Part shown: positions 29,317 to 38,019 of the stretch, in pieces | Layout: each line of letters starts with the position of its first letter | Position numbering within the stretch: position 1 is the first letter of the stretch | Assembly (NCBI GenBank): GCA_016710625.1 | Contig: JADJVK010000015.1 | Location: 1-64,000, forward strand | From: Saprospiraceae bacterium | Lineage (GTDB): Bacteria; Bacteroidota; Bacteroidia; Chitinophagales; Saprospiraceae | Length of the DNA stretch: 64,000 nt | Direction: 5' to 3' | Made by a program: the position numbers and the translations under genes | The notes under the pieces: generated by a model | Databases searched by the model: none | What the model was told of the DNA's origin: nothing | What the model saw: the letters and a program-made list of their open reading frames with translations, nothing else

Positions 29317-29811
29317 ATGATTCAGCGATTTCTACTGTTAATTTCAGTAATCATTTGTCTATCCATATCGCTTCAAGGGCAAACAGATAAGAATACATGG
29401 ATTTTGGGCGGAACAGGATTTGTAGGTTCCTTAGATAAAGGGTTATATTTAAATCTTCAACCTAATGCAGGTTATTTTCTCTATGACAATTTCGCAGTTG
29501 GTGGTCAAATGAAATTAACCGTAACAACAGATATTAATCAAACCAGCAATACCCAGTTCACATTAGGACCCTATGCAAGATATTATATTGGGAAAGGAAA
29601 AGTAAAAGCACTTGGTGAAGTAGCAGTTGGTTTGAATGTCCAAGATAAAACGATACTTACTTTTCAAGTAGGTGCTGGTGCAGCATGGTTTGTGAGAGAC
29701 AATGTGAGCCTAGACTTTTTAGCAGTATATGGTATCAATGACAATACAAATGGACTTGTTGGAGATCGATTTGGGGTAAATGTTGGTTTTCAGGTGTATT
29801 TTTTTAGATAG
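29317..29811 (+). CDS. Small outer-membrane beta-barrel protein
   Basis: A 164-residue protein; start at 29317 because the signal peptide (FLLLISVIICLSISLQGQ) begins there, while an in-frame ATG at 29272 adds an unlikely polar tail. The mature part alternates short strands with turns (LYLNLQPNAGYFLYDNFAVGG, then LGPYARYYIG, then AVGLNVQD) and ends in an aromatic residue (VGFQVYFFR), as in eight-stranded OmpW/OmpA-like barrels. Unknown function. The gene is divergent from the M16 operon, with about 130 bases in between. Confidence 0.75.
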   Translation: MIQRFLLLISVIICLSISLQGQTDKNTWILGGTGFVGSLDKGLYLNLQPNAGYFLYDNFAVGGQMKLTVTTDINQTSNTQFTLGPYARYYIGKGKVKALGEVAVGLNVQDKTILTFQVGAGAAWFVRDNVSLDFLAVYGINDNTNGLVGDRFGVNVGFQVYFFR

Positions 29812-29836
29812 AATAAAATATTAAATCATATAACTT

Positions 29837-31210
29837 ATGAAATACTTTTTACAAATTTTAATTATACTATTTTTTTCATATTTATCAATTTCACAAAATT
29901 GTAATGAAATAACTATAAATAATTCAAATGATCAAATATTTTATATTGATTCAAATTCAATTAATTTAAACTTAAAATATATTTCGGCAAGTCAATCAAC
30001 AAAACCTAGTCAACATATTTGGCAAACAGATAGCAATACGATAATCAATCAAAATAATTTAATAACAATTAATATAACTAATCCTGGAATTTATAAATAC
30101 ACTTTATATAGAAATCAATTTGATATAAATAGTATAAATTTAATACAAAATGGTAGTTTTGAAAATGGCAATCTTGGATTTAACTCAGATTTAATGTACG
30201 TTACACCTGTAAAAAACAATATAATTAGTAATGGAATATATACTATAGTTGATAAAAATCAATTACTTAGTTCATTAAATAATTCATTTTCAAACTGCCA
30301 ACCAGCTGATTCAAATAAATTTCTTATAGCATTTGGTAATAATAATTTTGAAGAATTAATATGGTCTCAAAAAGTTCCTGTTAAAAAAAATAAATTTTAT
30401 TATATAGAATATTTTGCTTCTAGTTTTGATACTATAAACTCAGCATCTATAAATCTTTCAATTAATGATGATTATCCAAATAACTATTTTCCAATTTCTA
30501 GTGCAAATTGTAATTGGCAGGGACCCTATTTTTTTTGGAATTCAGGCTTAGATTCAATTGCAGAGGTCAAATTAAATAATTATTATTCACTAAACGGTTG
30601 TCATATTTTATTTGATAATATTAGTTTATCTGAAGCAATTACAGATTCTTGTAAGGTGATTTTTGAGGTTAAAAAGATAACTAATAATAATTTTATCTCT
30701 GGTAGAGTTTTAAATTGTTGTTCTAAGCCAATTTCAAATTCATTAATAAAATTGATTATCAATAATAATATTGTAAAAATTGATACAACTGATGAACTTG
30801 GATACTATTCTTTTGATTCAATACCAATAATTGCCAATCCAACAAATGAAAAATTTAGAGTTGAATTAGATTATAATAAGAATGAGCCATATTGTACAAA
30901 TACAAAAGATTTAATATTGTTTAAAAAAGATTTTCTTCAAATTTCAAACTTAAATAAATATCAAAAAATTATTGCGGATGTAAACGATAGTGGAAATTTA
31001 ACAACTCTTGATTTAGTAAATATGCAACAAGTTATTCTTCAAATAAATCCAAACTATTCAAATGGTAATATTATAATTTTAAATGATTATAAAAATACTA
31101 TTAATAGAAGTAATTTTATTTCAATACCATCTAATACAGTTGGTCCTTATAAAGATTTAAATTTCATTTATAACTATAAAGGTGATTTAGATTGTAGTTG
31201 TAAATATTAA
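29837..31210 (+). CDS. Secreted multidomain protein with dockerin-like C-terminus
   Basis: A 457-residue protein with a signal peptide (FLQILIILFFSYLSISQ). The order seems to be a PKD-like beta-sandwich (residues about 25-95), a carbohydrate-binding-module-like region (NLIQNGSFENG), a carboxypeptidase-regulatory-like segment (ISGRVLNCCSKPI), and a final module IADVNDSGNLTTLDLVNMQQ. The last resembles a calcium-binding dockerin/EF-hand repeat. No classical T9SS end was recognised. It is very AT-rich and Asn/Ile-rich even for this window. It follows the barrel protein by 25 bases and could share its transcript. Function unknown. Confidence 0.7.
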   Translation: MKYFLQILIILFFSYLSISQNCNEITINNSNDQIFYIDSNSINLNLKYISASQSTKPSQHIWQTDSNTIINQNNLITINITNPGIYKYTLYRNQFDINSINLIQNGSFENGNLGFNSDLMYVTPVKNNIISNGIYTIVDKNQLLSSLNNSFSNCQPADSNKFLIAFGNNNFEELIWSQKVPVKKNKFYYIEYFASSFDTINSASINLSINDDYPNNYFPISSANCNWQGPYFFWNSGLDSIAEVKLNNYYSLNGCHILFDNISLSEAITDSCKVIFEVKKITNNNFISGRVLNCCSKPISNSLIKLIINNNIVKIDTTDELGYYSFDSIPIIANPTNEKFRVELDYNKNEPYCTNTKDLILFKKDFLQISNLNKYQKIIADVNDSGNLTTLDLVNMQQVILQINPNYSNGNIIILNDYKNTINRSNFISIPSNTVGPYKDLNFIYNYKGDLDCSCKY

Positions 31211-31284
31211 TAAACTTGTTATTTTTAAAAAACTTAAAAACCCGTCCTCAATAGTTTAACATATTTAGTAATAAGTTTTATTCA

Positions 31285-32823
31285 TCACCCAAACAATCCT
31301 TTCCCTTTCCTATTACCACCAATACCTAAAACCCCTAAAATTCCTCGGGTAATTTCCCTTGCCAACGATCGACCAACTTGCTTTGTAATCGAACTATCTA
31401 GCACGGTTTGCAAGATGCCTTTCTCTGCTTTTTTGGGCTCAGATGCTTCGGATTCTGTTTCTCCAAATGTTGCTTCTAATTTTTTTGTTAGAATTTCATA
31501 TGCACTTTCTCTATCAATAACCTCATTATATTTTCTTACTAAATGTGATTGATTAACAATGCTATCAATTTCATCAGTTGTAAGCACATCCATTCTAGAT
31601 TGAGGTGCTCTCATCAAAGTATGCACTAAAGGTGTTGGAGTACCTTTTTCACTTAAAACTGTTACAAATGCCTCTCCAATTCCTAACTCAGTCAGCATAT
31701 TTGAGACATCATAAAATTCAGATTCAGGATAATTCTCTGCTGCTGTTTTAATGGATTTTCTATCTTTCGCTGTGAAAGCCCTTAAAGCATGTTGGATTTT
31801 CATACCTAATTGCCCTAAAACCGACTCTGGTACATCAGCTGGGTTCTGAGTGATGAAATAAATACCGACACCTTTGGATCTGATTAATTTGATAATCGTT
31901 TCGATTTGATTCAATAAAGCGGAAGTTGCTTCTTCGAAAACCAGATGGGCTTCATCAATAAATAAAACCAATTTTGGTTGTTCTACATCACCCATTTCTG
32001 GGAATGTGGAATATATTTCAGCTAATAATTGCAAAATAAAGGTTGAAAACAACTTCGGTCTATCCTGCACATCGCTCAATCTCACAATATTAACGATGCC
32101 TCTTCCATTTTCGTCAACTCTCAATAAATCTTCAACTTCAAATGATTTTTCGCCAAAGAAAATATCTGCACCTTGTTGCTCTAGCTCTACCACTTTTCTC
32201 ATGATAGATCCCATGGTTGTAGAAGTGATGAGTCCATACTCCGACTTCAAATCATCTTTCCCTTCATTCATAATGTATTGCAACACTTTCTTAAGATCTT
32301 TCAAATCTAACAATGGCAATGCATTATCATCACAATACTTAAAAAGGACAGCAACAGCACCAGTTTGAGTTTCATTCAATCCCAACATTTTAGAAAACAA
32401 AACGGGACCAAATTCTAAAATAGTTGCTCTTAATCTTGCTCCTTTTTCAGTAGATAAAGTAAGAAATTCGACAGTGCAAGCCTCTGGATTCCAATCTATT
32501 CCAATTTTTTCGTGTCTGCTTTCTACTTTTTCATTGCATTCTCCAGAAGCTGCGATACCACTCAAATCCCCTTTGATATCCATCAATAAAGAAGGTACTC
32601 CATTTTGGGCTAACTGCTCAGCAAAAAGCTGTAATGATTTCGTTTTACCTGTACCAGTCGCCCCAGCAATCAAACCATGTCGGTTGACAGTTCTTAATGG
32701 AATTCTAATTTTGGCTTCAGGGAAACATTCTCCATCTAGAGTAGCAGCTCCGATGTCAATGGAAGCACCTTTAAAGAAATAACCATCTTTAATAATCTGT
32801 AAAAATTTATCTGTAGAAGCCAT
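31285..32823 (-). CDS. HerA/DUF853-type ATPase (YjgR-like)
   Basis: A 512-residue cytoplasmic P-loop ATPase of the DUF853 family, related to HerA/FtsK-type DNA translocases. Walker A is GATGTGKTKSLQ near residue 54, Walker B is LVLFIDEAHLVF near 293, and an Arg/Gln-rich sensor region is at YFITQNPADVPESVLGQLG. The C-terminus ends in a Gly-Lys-rich tail. The cellular role of the family has not been worked out. Its terminator-like hairpin with the transaldolase gene lies upstream at 32871-32912, so it is likely transcribed separately. Confidence 0.9.
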   Translation of the reverse strand: MASTDKFLQIIKDGYFFKGASIDIGAATLDGECFPEAKIRIPLRTVNRHGLIAGATGTGKTKSLQLFAEQLAQNGVPSLLMDIKGDLSGIAASGECNEKVESRHEKIGIDWNPEACTVEFLTLSTEKGARLRATILEFGPVLFSKMLGLNETQTGAVAVLFKYCDDNALPLLDLKDLKKVLQYIMNEGKDDLKSEYGLITSTTMGSIMRKVVELEQQGADIFFGEKSFEVEDLLRVDENGRGIVNIVRLSDVQDRPKLFSTFILQLLAEIYSTFPEMGDVEQPKLVLFIDEAHLVFEEATSALLNQIETIIKLIRSKGVGIYFITQNPADVPESVLGQLGMKIQHALRAFTAKDRKSIKTAAENYPESEFYDVSNMLTELGIGEAFVTVLSEKGTPTPLVHTLMRAPQSRMDVLTTDEIDSIVNQSHLVRKYNEVIDRESAYEILTKKLEATFGETESEASEPKKAEKGILQTVLDSSITKQVGRSLAREITRGILGVLGIGGNRKGKGLFG

Positions 32824-32870
32824 TTTATATCTGAATTTGTGCTAAAATTAAGAATAGCATTGGGTAAAAC

Positions 32871-32912
32871 AAAAAAAGTGGCAAGAACATTCTGTCCAAA
32901 CCACTTTTTTTT
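32871..32912. terminator. Hairpin with AAAAAAAGTGG / CCACTTTTTTT arms
   Basis: Symmetrical 11-base arms around a 19-base loop. On the minus strand it sits just upstream of the DUF853 gene, on the plus strand after the transaldolase region. It lies 15 bases after the stop of the transaldolase gene (minus strand) and most likely terminates that transcript. Confidence 0.75.
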
Positions 32913-32926
32913 ATGAATTAAAATGA

Positions 32927-33583
32927 TTATCCATTCAATTTCTTGTAATCAGCCAAGAATTTTTCTAAGCCGATATCGGTTAATGGGTGATAAAGTAATC
33001 CAGTAATGGAACTCAATGGGCAAGTCACTACATGAGCACCAGCTTTTGCAGCTTGCACAATATGTAATGGACTTCTGATAGAAGCTGCCAATATTTGAGT
33101 TTCAAAATTTTGAATATCGTAAATCTCAGAAATTTCTGAAATCAAATCCATACCTTCCCAAGCCATATCGTCAATTCTTCCAACGAATGGAGAAACATAA
33201 GTAGCACCAGCTTTTGCTGCTAAAATCGCTTGCCCCGCAGAAAATACCAAGGTGCAATTCGTCGCAATACCTTCTTTAGAGAAATAGCTAATTGCTTTGA
33301 TACCGTCTTTTGTCATCGGTATTTTCACTACAATATTATCTGCTAACTCAGCTAAAATCTTGCCTTCACGAATCATTCCATCGTAGTCGGTAGCAATTAC
33401 TTCTGCACTCACATCTCCTTCTACTATTGCAGCAATTTTTTTATAGTGATCCAAAATATTTTGTTCACCGATGACACCTTCTTTTGCCATCAAGGATGGA
33501 TTTGTGGTCACACCATCTAAAATACCTAAATCATGAGCTTCTTTGATTTGATCAATATTAGCTGTGTCGATAAAAAATAACAT
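32927..33583 (-). CDS. Small transaldolase / fructose-6-phosphate aldolase
   Basis: A 218-residue class I aldolase of the short transaldolase type (TalC/MipB group), acting in the non-oxidative pentose phosphate pathway. Motifs: [28 protein letters not shown] at the N-terminus, [10 protein letters not shown] with the Schiff-base Lys near residue 86, [31 protein letters not shown], and [14 protein letters not shown] near the end. The choice between transaldolase and fructose-6-phosphate aldolase cannot be made safely here. It lies upstream of the SRP RNA gene and pfkA on the same strand. Confidence 0.93.
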   Translation of the reverse strand: MLFFIDTANIDQIKEAHDLGILDGVTTNPSLMAKEGVIGEQNILDHYKKIAAIVEGDVSAEVIATDYDGMIREGKILAELADNIVVKIPMTKDGIKAISYFSKEGIATNCTLVFSAGQAILAAKAGATYVSPFVGRIDDMAWEGMDLISEISEIYDIQNFETQILAASIRSPLHIVQAAKAGAHVVTCPLSSITGLLYHPLTDIGLEKFLADYKKLNG

Positions 33584-33617
33584 AATTTTAAATATGGAAA
33601 TTGTAGAAAAGTAAAAA

Positions 33618-33696
33618 CGTCATGCACACCGCTCAACCTACTGCCCTTGCTGCATTTCTGCCCTGGGGGGGTTCGCAAGGAGCTGGTCGCATGACG
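33618..33696 (-). ncRNA. ffs: Bacterial small signal recognition particle RNA
   Basis: Read on the minus strand the RNA starts CGTCATGCGACC and ends GGTGTGCATGACG, so its ends pair over eight bases (CGTCATGC with GCATGACG). The inside carries the SRP helix 8 signature in its Bacteroidota form, CAGGGCAGAAATGCAGCAAGG, with the symmetric and asymmetric loops that bind the Ffh M domain. A T-run follows the 3' end, and a TAnnTTTG promoter precedes it. The ends are set from the terminal stem and may be off by a few bases. Confidence 0.88.
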
Positions 33697-33700
33697 AAGT

Positions 33701-33709
33701 GCAAAGATA
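33701..33709 (-). promoter_or_regulatory. Promoter of the SRP RNA
   Basis: On the minus strand TATCTTTGC fits TAnnTTTG and ends 4 bases before the SRP RNA stem. A TTG lies about 19 bases further upstream, which is the usual spacing of the Bacteroidota -33 element. Confidence 0.7.
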
Positions 33710-33748
33710 ACAATGCATTTCTAATTTACAATAAAAAATTAAAAAAAA

Positions 33749-34732
33749 TTATAATCCTAAAATGGAAGCTACTGCAAACAAGTCTTTTGAGAAAGTTTTT
33801 GTTTTATTTATTGCATCATCGAAGGAGGTATAGGCTAATTCATTATCTATAATTCCAACCATTTTATTGGATTCTCCATTCATCAACCCCAAAACTGCAC
33901 CATAACCAAGTCGGCTGGCAAGTACTCTATCCGCACAACTTGGTGAGCCTCCTCTTTGTAAGTGCCCGATTACAGTTACTTTCGTATCAAAAAAGCTGTA
34001 AATTTCTTTAACTTTTTCAGCGATTTCATAAGCACCACCATTCATATTTCCTTCAGAAATAACCACTAAACTGAACAATTTCTTTCTTTTTACCCCTTTT
34101 TTCAGCTTTTCAACCAATTGTTCCACATCCATATCGTCTTCTGGAATAAGAATTCCTCCAGCTCCAGCTCCAATACCTGTAAACAAACCAATATAACCAG
34201 AGGCTCTTCCCATTACTTCAATAAAAAATAATCTGTCATGAGAATCTGCAGTGTCACGAATTCTATCCGCAGCTTCCATTGCTGTATTTATTGCAGTATC
34301 GAAACCTATTGTAAAATCAGTTCCATACAAATCATTATCAATCGTGCCAGGTATCCCTAAAAAAGGAATATCATATGTTTCGCTAAATAATTTTGCCCCG
34401 GTAAAAGTACCGTTGCCGCCTATAGCAACACAGGCATCTATTTCAAAGTTTTTGAGATTTTCGTAAGCTCTTTTTCTACCTTCTTCAGTTTTAAACTCTT
34501 CACTTCTAGCAGTTCGCAACATAGTACCTCCTCTATGAATGATATTCCCAACATGGCGGGATTCTAATCTTTTAATATCCCCTTTTATCATTCCATCATA
34601 ACCTCTTTCTACCCCATAAACTTGAATATCGTTGTAAATGGCGGTACGAACAACTGCACGAATAGCCGCATTCATGCCAGGAGCATCCCCACCTGATGTA
34701 AATACTGCTATTTTGTTAATATTTTTTTTCAT
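33749..34732 (-). CDS. pfkA: 6-phosphofructokinase
   Basis: Glycolytic enzyme phosphorylating fructose 6-phosphate, 327 residues, normal for the bacterial ATP-type. Motifs: FTSGGDAPGMNAAIRAV at the N-terminus, PGTIDNDLYGTDFTIGFDTA (catalytic Asp in TIDND), EVMGRASGYI, and HLQRGGSPSCADR. The Mg-binding motif reads AIGGNGTFTGA where the family has GGDG, so the Asp (position 103 in E. coli) is Asn here. Gene start overlaps nothing; it lies 17 bases downstream of the BadF-type kinase gene and may be in an operon with it. Confidence 0.95.
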   Translation of the reverse strand: MKKNINKIAVFTSGGDAPGMNAAIRAVVRTAIYNDIQVYGVERGYDGMIKGDIKRLESRHVGNIIHRGGTMLRTARSEEFKTEEGRKRAYENLKNFEIDACVAIGGNGTFTGAKLFSETYDIPFLGIPGTIDNDLYGTDFTIGFDTAINTAMEAADRIRDTADSHDRLFFIEVMGRASGYIGLFTGIGAGAGGILIPEDDMDVEQLVEKLKKGVKRKKLFSLVVISEGNMNGGAYEIAEKVKEIYSFFDTKVTVIGHLQRGGSPSCADRVLASRLGYGAVLGLMNGESNKMVGIIDNELAYTSFDDAINKTKTFSKDLFAVASILGL

Positions 34733-34749
34733 TCTGAATAAAATAAAGA

Positions 34750-35595
34750 TTAATTCCTATTATTTAAATGATAGAATTTCAAATCATCTATTGGTTTTTT
34801 AATTACTTTTCCCATTTTCAAATTATATTCATCCAAAGTTAATTGAAGAATATCACTAAAATGGTATGCAATTGATCCAACAAAATGAACTGGTAATTGG
34901 TTGGCACCTTCATATTTCAAGATGTGTCTTTTGATTAATTCAGCAAAAGCATCCATCACCAATTTTTTAATATAAATGTGATATTTATGGTCTGCGACAA
35001 ATTTAGCAAAAGAAGCTAAATAAACATTTGCACTCTCTTTATAAACTCTATCTAATATCACTTTTTTATCAGATCCATAAAGATTTACGAAAGATTCTTC
35101 TAAATCAGTAGGCATTTCTCTATAAAAGAAGCCTTTTAATAATGATTTTCCTAAATTGGAACCACTACCTTCATCACCTAATAAATACCCTAAATTGAAG
35201 ACATTATCTGTAATTTTAGTTCCATCATATGCACAAGTATTAGAGCCAGTTCCAATAATTACTGCAATTCCTGGTTCCACACCGCATAATGCTCTTGCAG
35301 CTGCCAACAAATCATGGTCAACTACAACCTTTGCATTGGTAAATATTCTATTCAAAGCAGTATCTACGATGTTGCATCGTTGAGGATCGGAGCAACCAGC
35401 ACCATAGAAATGAACTTCAGTAACCTCTTCTACCCCAACTTGATTCAAAAGATTTGTCTTGAGTTCATTCTCAATCCAATCTTCATTCTGGAAGTAAGGA
35501 TTAAAGCCTTTTGTTTGATATATTTGAGATTCACCCTGAGCATCAACGAACATCCAATCTGCCTTTGTTGAACCGCAATCACAGATAACTATCAT
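34750..35595 (-). CDS. BadF/BadG-family ATPase, N-acetylglucosamine kinase-like
   Basis: A 281-residue sugar kinase of the ASKHA superfamily. The phosphate-1 motif is ICDCGSTKADW at residues 4-14; the phosphate-2 region holds VIIGTGSNTCAYDG; the adenosine motif is in VHFVGSIAYHF near the C-terminus; and YLLGDEGSGSNLGK is the characteristic BadF segment. Members with this pattern in Bacteroidota act as N-acetylglucosamine or glucosamine kinases, an assignment that is inference here. Probably first gene of a unit with pfkA. Confidence 0.85.
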   Translation of the reverse strand: MIVICDCGSTKADWMFVDAQGESQIYQTKGFNPYFQNEDWIENELKTNLLNQVGVEEVTEVHFYGAGCSDPQRCNIVDTALNRIFTNAKVVVDHDLLAAARALCGVEPGIAVIIGTGSNTCAYDGTKITDNVFNLGYLLGDEGSGSNLGKSLLKGFFYREMPTDLEESFVNLYGSDKKVILDRVYKESANVYLASFAKFVADHKYHIYIKKLVMDAFAELIKRHILKYEGANQLPVHFVGSIAYHFSDILQLTLDEYNLKMGKVIKKPIDDLKFYHLNNRN

Positions 35596-35610
35596 ATAAA
35601 ATATTTTTAA

Positions 35611-35618
35611 ACAAAGTT
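35611..35618 (-). promoter_or_regulatory. Putative promoter of the kinase-pfkA unit
   Basis: On the minus strand TAACTTTG matches TAnnTTTG, 15 bases before the ATG at 35595. No -33 TTG at good spacing is seen. Confidence 0.5.
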
Positions 35619-35667
35619 AGTGCATTTTTTACACTATCTAATAATAATAAATAATAAAAAAGTTATT

Positions 35668-36484
35668 TTATCTATATATCAGATGTGCATTTAATCCAAT
35701 TAATTGTTTGTCAATATATAAAGGGTGGGGTGAATTAAAATTATAACTATATTGATAGTTGTGGAATAAACTGAATAAGTTATTAGTAGTATTATCTCTG
35801 AAAGAAATATCAATAAAATGATTGAAATTTAGAAACTTGTTGAAAGTGACAAATCTACCATTTTTCAAAATTGTTTTGGGTGAATAATTTGGAACTATTC
35901 CATCAAATGGTAATAAGGGTATTCCATTTAGATCTCGTATCAAAATTAACCAATGAAACTGAATGATCTGTACGAATGAAGTAGTTAGCATTATCATTTA
36001 ATCTAAATGTTCCATTTATATTCGCATCTAAATAAATTCTGTTATTGTAAGAAAAACTATTGTTACTTTTTAAATTGAAGTAATTATTCCCATAAAATTC
36101 TAAGTTTATTTTCGGTCCAAAAAACAAATTGGTTGATTTTTTTTGAAGAATATTGAATCCATATTGGTAAGCTAAATGTAAATTAGTAAAGTCGCTATTT
36201 GAGCTATAAATCAATTGTTTATTTCTATTACTTAATTCTGATAATACAAAATCAATTGAAAATTTGGATAGAATATTTTTAGAAACATTTGAAATTGCAA
36301 AATTTAATGCTAAGCCCCCTTTACCTTTGTAAAGATTTGGCGAATGTCCCTTGTCCAGAAATTTCGTAATAGGAAAAGCAATCCCAAATGAAAAGTAGTT
36401 CCCATTTATATATGGTAACTCTTGAGAAAAAATTGATTTAGAGAGAATGAAGCAAAAAAGCGTCAATAATAATTTACATTTCAT
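35668..36484 (-). pseudogene. Outer-membrane-type protein of unknown function, one frameshift
   Basis: The 5' part (36484 to about 35935) encodes a signal peptide (LLLTLFCFILSKSIFSQ) and beta-strand-rich sequence such as YFSFGIAFPITKF and HLAYQYGFNILQ. Translation leaves the frame near 35935 (after VNFDTR), while RDLNGIPLLPFDG and further strands continue in another frame to the stop at 35668. Rejoined, it would be about 270 residues and ends in an aromatic-containing strand (GLNAHLIYR), which suits an outer-membrane barrel. Single-base indel, genuine or technical. Confidence 0.6.
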
Positions 36485-36516
36485 TGAACAAATATATGAA
36501 AAGTAATTAAAAAAAT

Positions 36517-36545
36517 GGGTGCTCAGTAATTAAACTGATGCACCC
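36517..36545 (-). terminator. Terminator-like hairpin upstream of the 36484 gene
   Basis: GGGTGC and GCACCC arms plus TCAGT/ACTGA form a strong stem. On the minus strand it is followed directly by seven T residues, as in an intrinsic terminator, and it stands about 30 bases before the ATG of the 36484 gene. It could be an attenuator in that gene's leader or stop minus-strand transcription coming from the right. Confidence 0.55.
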
Positions 36546-36699
36546 TTCCAGTTGTAGGTATATAGATATCTTAAACTCTAATGACAAAATAATAAAGTTT
36601 ACATATGTAAAATTATTATAATATGCAAATATATGTTTATTTACCTGATATTAGCAATTAATTCTTTATAAATTATAAAAAAAAATAATATAATAAATA

Positions 36700-37213
36700 A
36701 TGAAGAAACTTAACTTATTGGAATTGAATAGAATATCAATTGAAAATTTTAAGAAAACTGAAAAAAAAGATTTAATTATTATTCTTGATAATATAAGATC
36801 AGCATTGAATATTGGTTCCATATTTAGAACAGCTGATGCATTTCTTTTTAAAAAAATTATCTTGACAGGAATTTGTGCTACTCCTCCTAATAGAGAAATT
36901 TTAAAAACAGCAATCGGAGCAACTGATTCTGTAGATTGGGAATATTTCGAAGACGTAAAAGATGCTGTAATACATTACAAATCCGATAATTATAAAATAA
37001 TAGGCATAGAACAAACTGATATATCTATACCGTTACAATCCTACCCTATTCATCAAAAGTAGCCTTAGTATTTGGAAATGAAGTAGGTGGCATAGACGAT
37101 TCAATATTGGAATTATTGGATTGTTCTATCGAAATACCACAATTTGGCACAAAACATTCATTGAATGTTGCTGTTTGTGCAGGCATTGTAATGTGGGAGT
37201 TTTCAAAACTATA
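36700..37213 (+). pseudogene. SpoU/TrmH-type RNA 2'-O-methyltransferase, one frameshift
   Basis: SPOUT-class methyltransferase acting on tRNA or rRNA ribose. Motif 1 is visible in IILDNIRSALNIGSIFRTADA (the N and R of the catalytic site) and ICATPPNREILKTAIGA follows. The frame ends at about 37060 (SYPIHQK, then stop), but the missing motifs 2 and 3 continue at once in another frame: LVFGNEVGGIDD and IPQFGTKHSLNVAVCAG, ending at the TAA at 37213. One extra G after HQK would restore a full protein of about 171 residues. Because the rest of the gene is perfectly conserved, I suspect a consensus error or a very recent mutation. Confidence 0.88.
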
Positions 37214-37254
37214 AATTATAGAATTTTACAACTTAACTTTAATAAAAAGAAAAA

Positions 37255-37956
37255 TTATAGTTTTATTTTATCACTTAAAATGTTCATTAATTTGTCTTTA
37301 TACACTCTTCCAATAGGGAGATAAGTGTTTTTAATCCATATTCTTTTCTTTGTCAATTCCACAAAGCTTAATTCATCTTTATTAATAACAAATGATCGAT
37401 GAATTTGAATAAATCGATCATCCAAACTTGTAAGTAGGTTGTTGAGAGATACTTTTAAACCAAATTTATTGTGTTCAGTTTTCAGAAAACAGTAATTACC
37501 TTCTACTTCTATCCATAAAATTTTGTCAGGATTTATGTTAATTTTTTGACCTTGTCTTCCTCTTACTGTTAAATCTAGTTTAGCTTTTTTTTGCAATGCG
37601 GATACATTCTGAATCAATAAATTTATAATTGAATTCAATGTAACAGTATGAACAGGCAAAATGACTGTTATCGCATTTTTCAAACGCTCCTCTATATTGA
37701 AATCCAAATCTGATTCTTTGGATGTAAAGAAAATTATAGGAATATTATTAGCCAATAATTTTTCAAATAATTCAATATATTTTTCTAAATTTTCATGTAT
37801 ACATATAAATAAAATGTCTGGATTGAGTTCGTAAATATTCTGAAAAATCAAATCTGAATCTTTACAAATTCCTGCAAGTTCAAAATTTAATGACTTTACA
37901 ATACTTACTAACCTTTCAGCTTGCTGATTTTCACTTTCAATTATTAAAATTTTCAT
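37255..37956 (-). CDS. LytTR-family response regulator
   Basis: A 233-residue two-domain regulator. Residues 1-115 form a receiver-like domain (ILIIESENQQAERLVSIV; presumed phospho-acceptor Asp in LNPDILFICIHE) that is rather divergent. The C-terminal 100 residues are a LytTR DNA-binding domain: KILWIEVEGNYCFLKT, then SLNNLLTSLDDRFIQIHRSFVINK. The gene lies 140 bases past the 3' end of the giant surface-protein gene and on the same strand, i.e. downstream of it, separated by a hairpin. No partner histidine kinase is nearby. A link to regulation of surface proteins is possible but only by position. Confidence 0.88.
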   Translation of the reverse strand: MKILIIESENQQAERLVSIVKSLNFELAGICKDSDLIFQNIYELNPDILFICIHENLEKYIELFEKLLANNIPIIFFTSKESDLDFNIEERLKNAITVILPVHTVTLNSIINLLIQNVSALQKKAKLDLTVRGRQGQKININPDKILWIEVEGNYCFLKTEHNKFGLKVSLNNLLTSLDDRFIQIHRSFVINKDELSFVELTKKRIWIKNTYLPIGRVYKDKLMNILSDKIKL

Positions 37957-37993
37957 ATATCTGAGTTATAATAAAAAATCATTTATAAAATTT

Positions 37994-38019
37994 GACAGTA
38001 CCCTCTTTTGGGCACTGTC
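37994..38019 (-). terminator. Terminator-like hairpin after the giant surface-protein gene
   Basis: GACAGT(ACCC) and (GGGC)ACTGTC arms, ten base pairs with one G-U type pair, around a short loop. It lies 80 bases after the stop of the giant gene and before the LytTR gene. The T-rich stretch following on the minus strand is interrupted, so it may be leaky. Confidence 0.55.

Noticed and set aside
33622..33852. Plus-strand ORF over the SRP RNA
   Set aside because: It is antisense to the SRP RNA and runs into the pfkA gene; no coding character.
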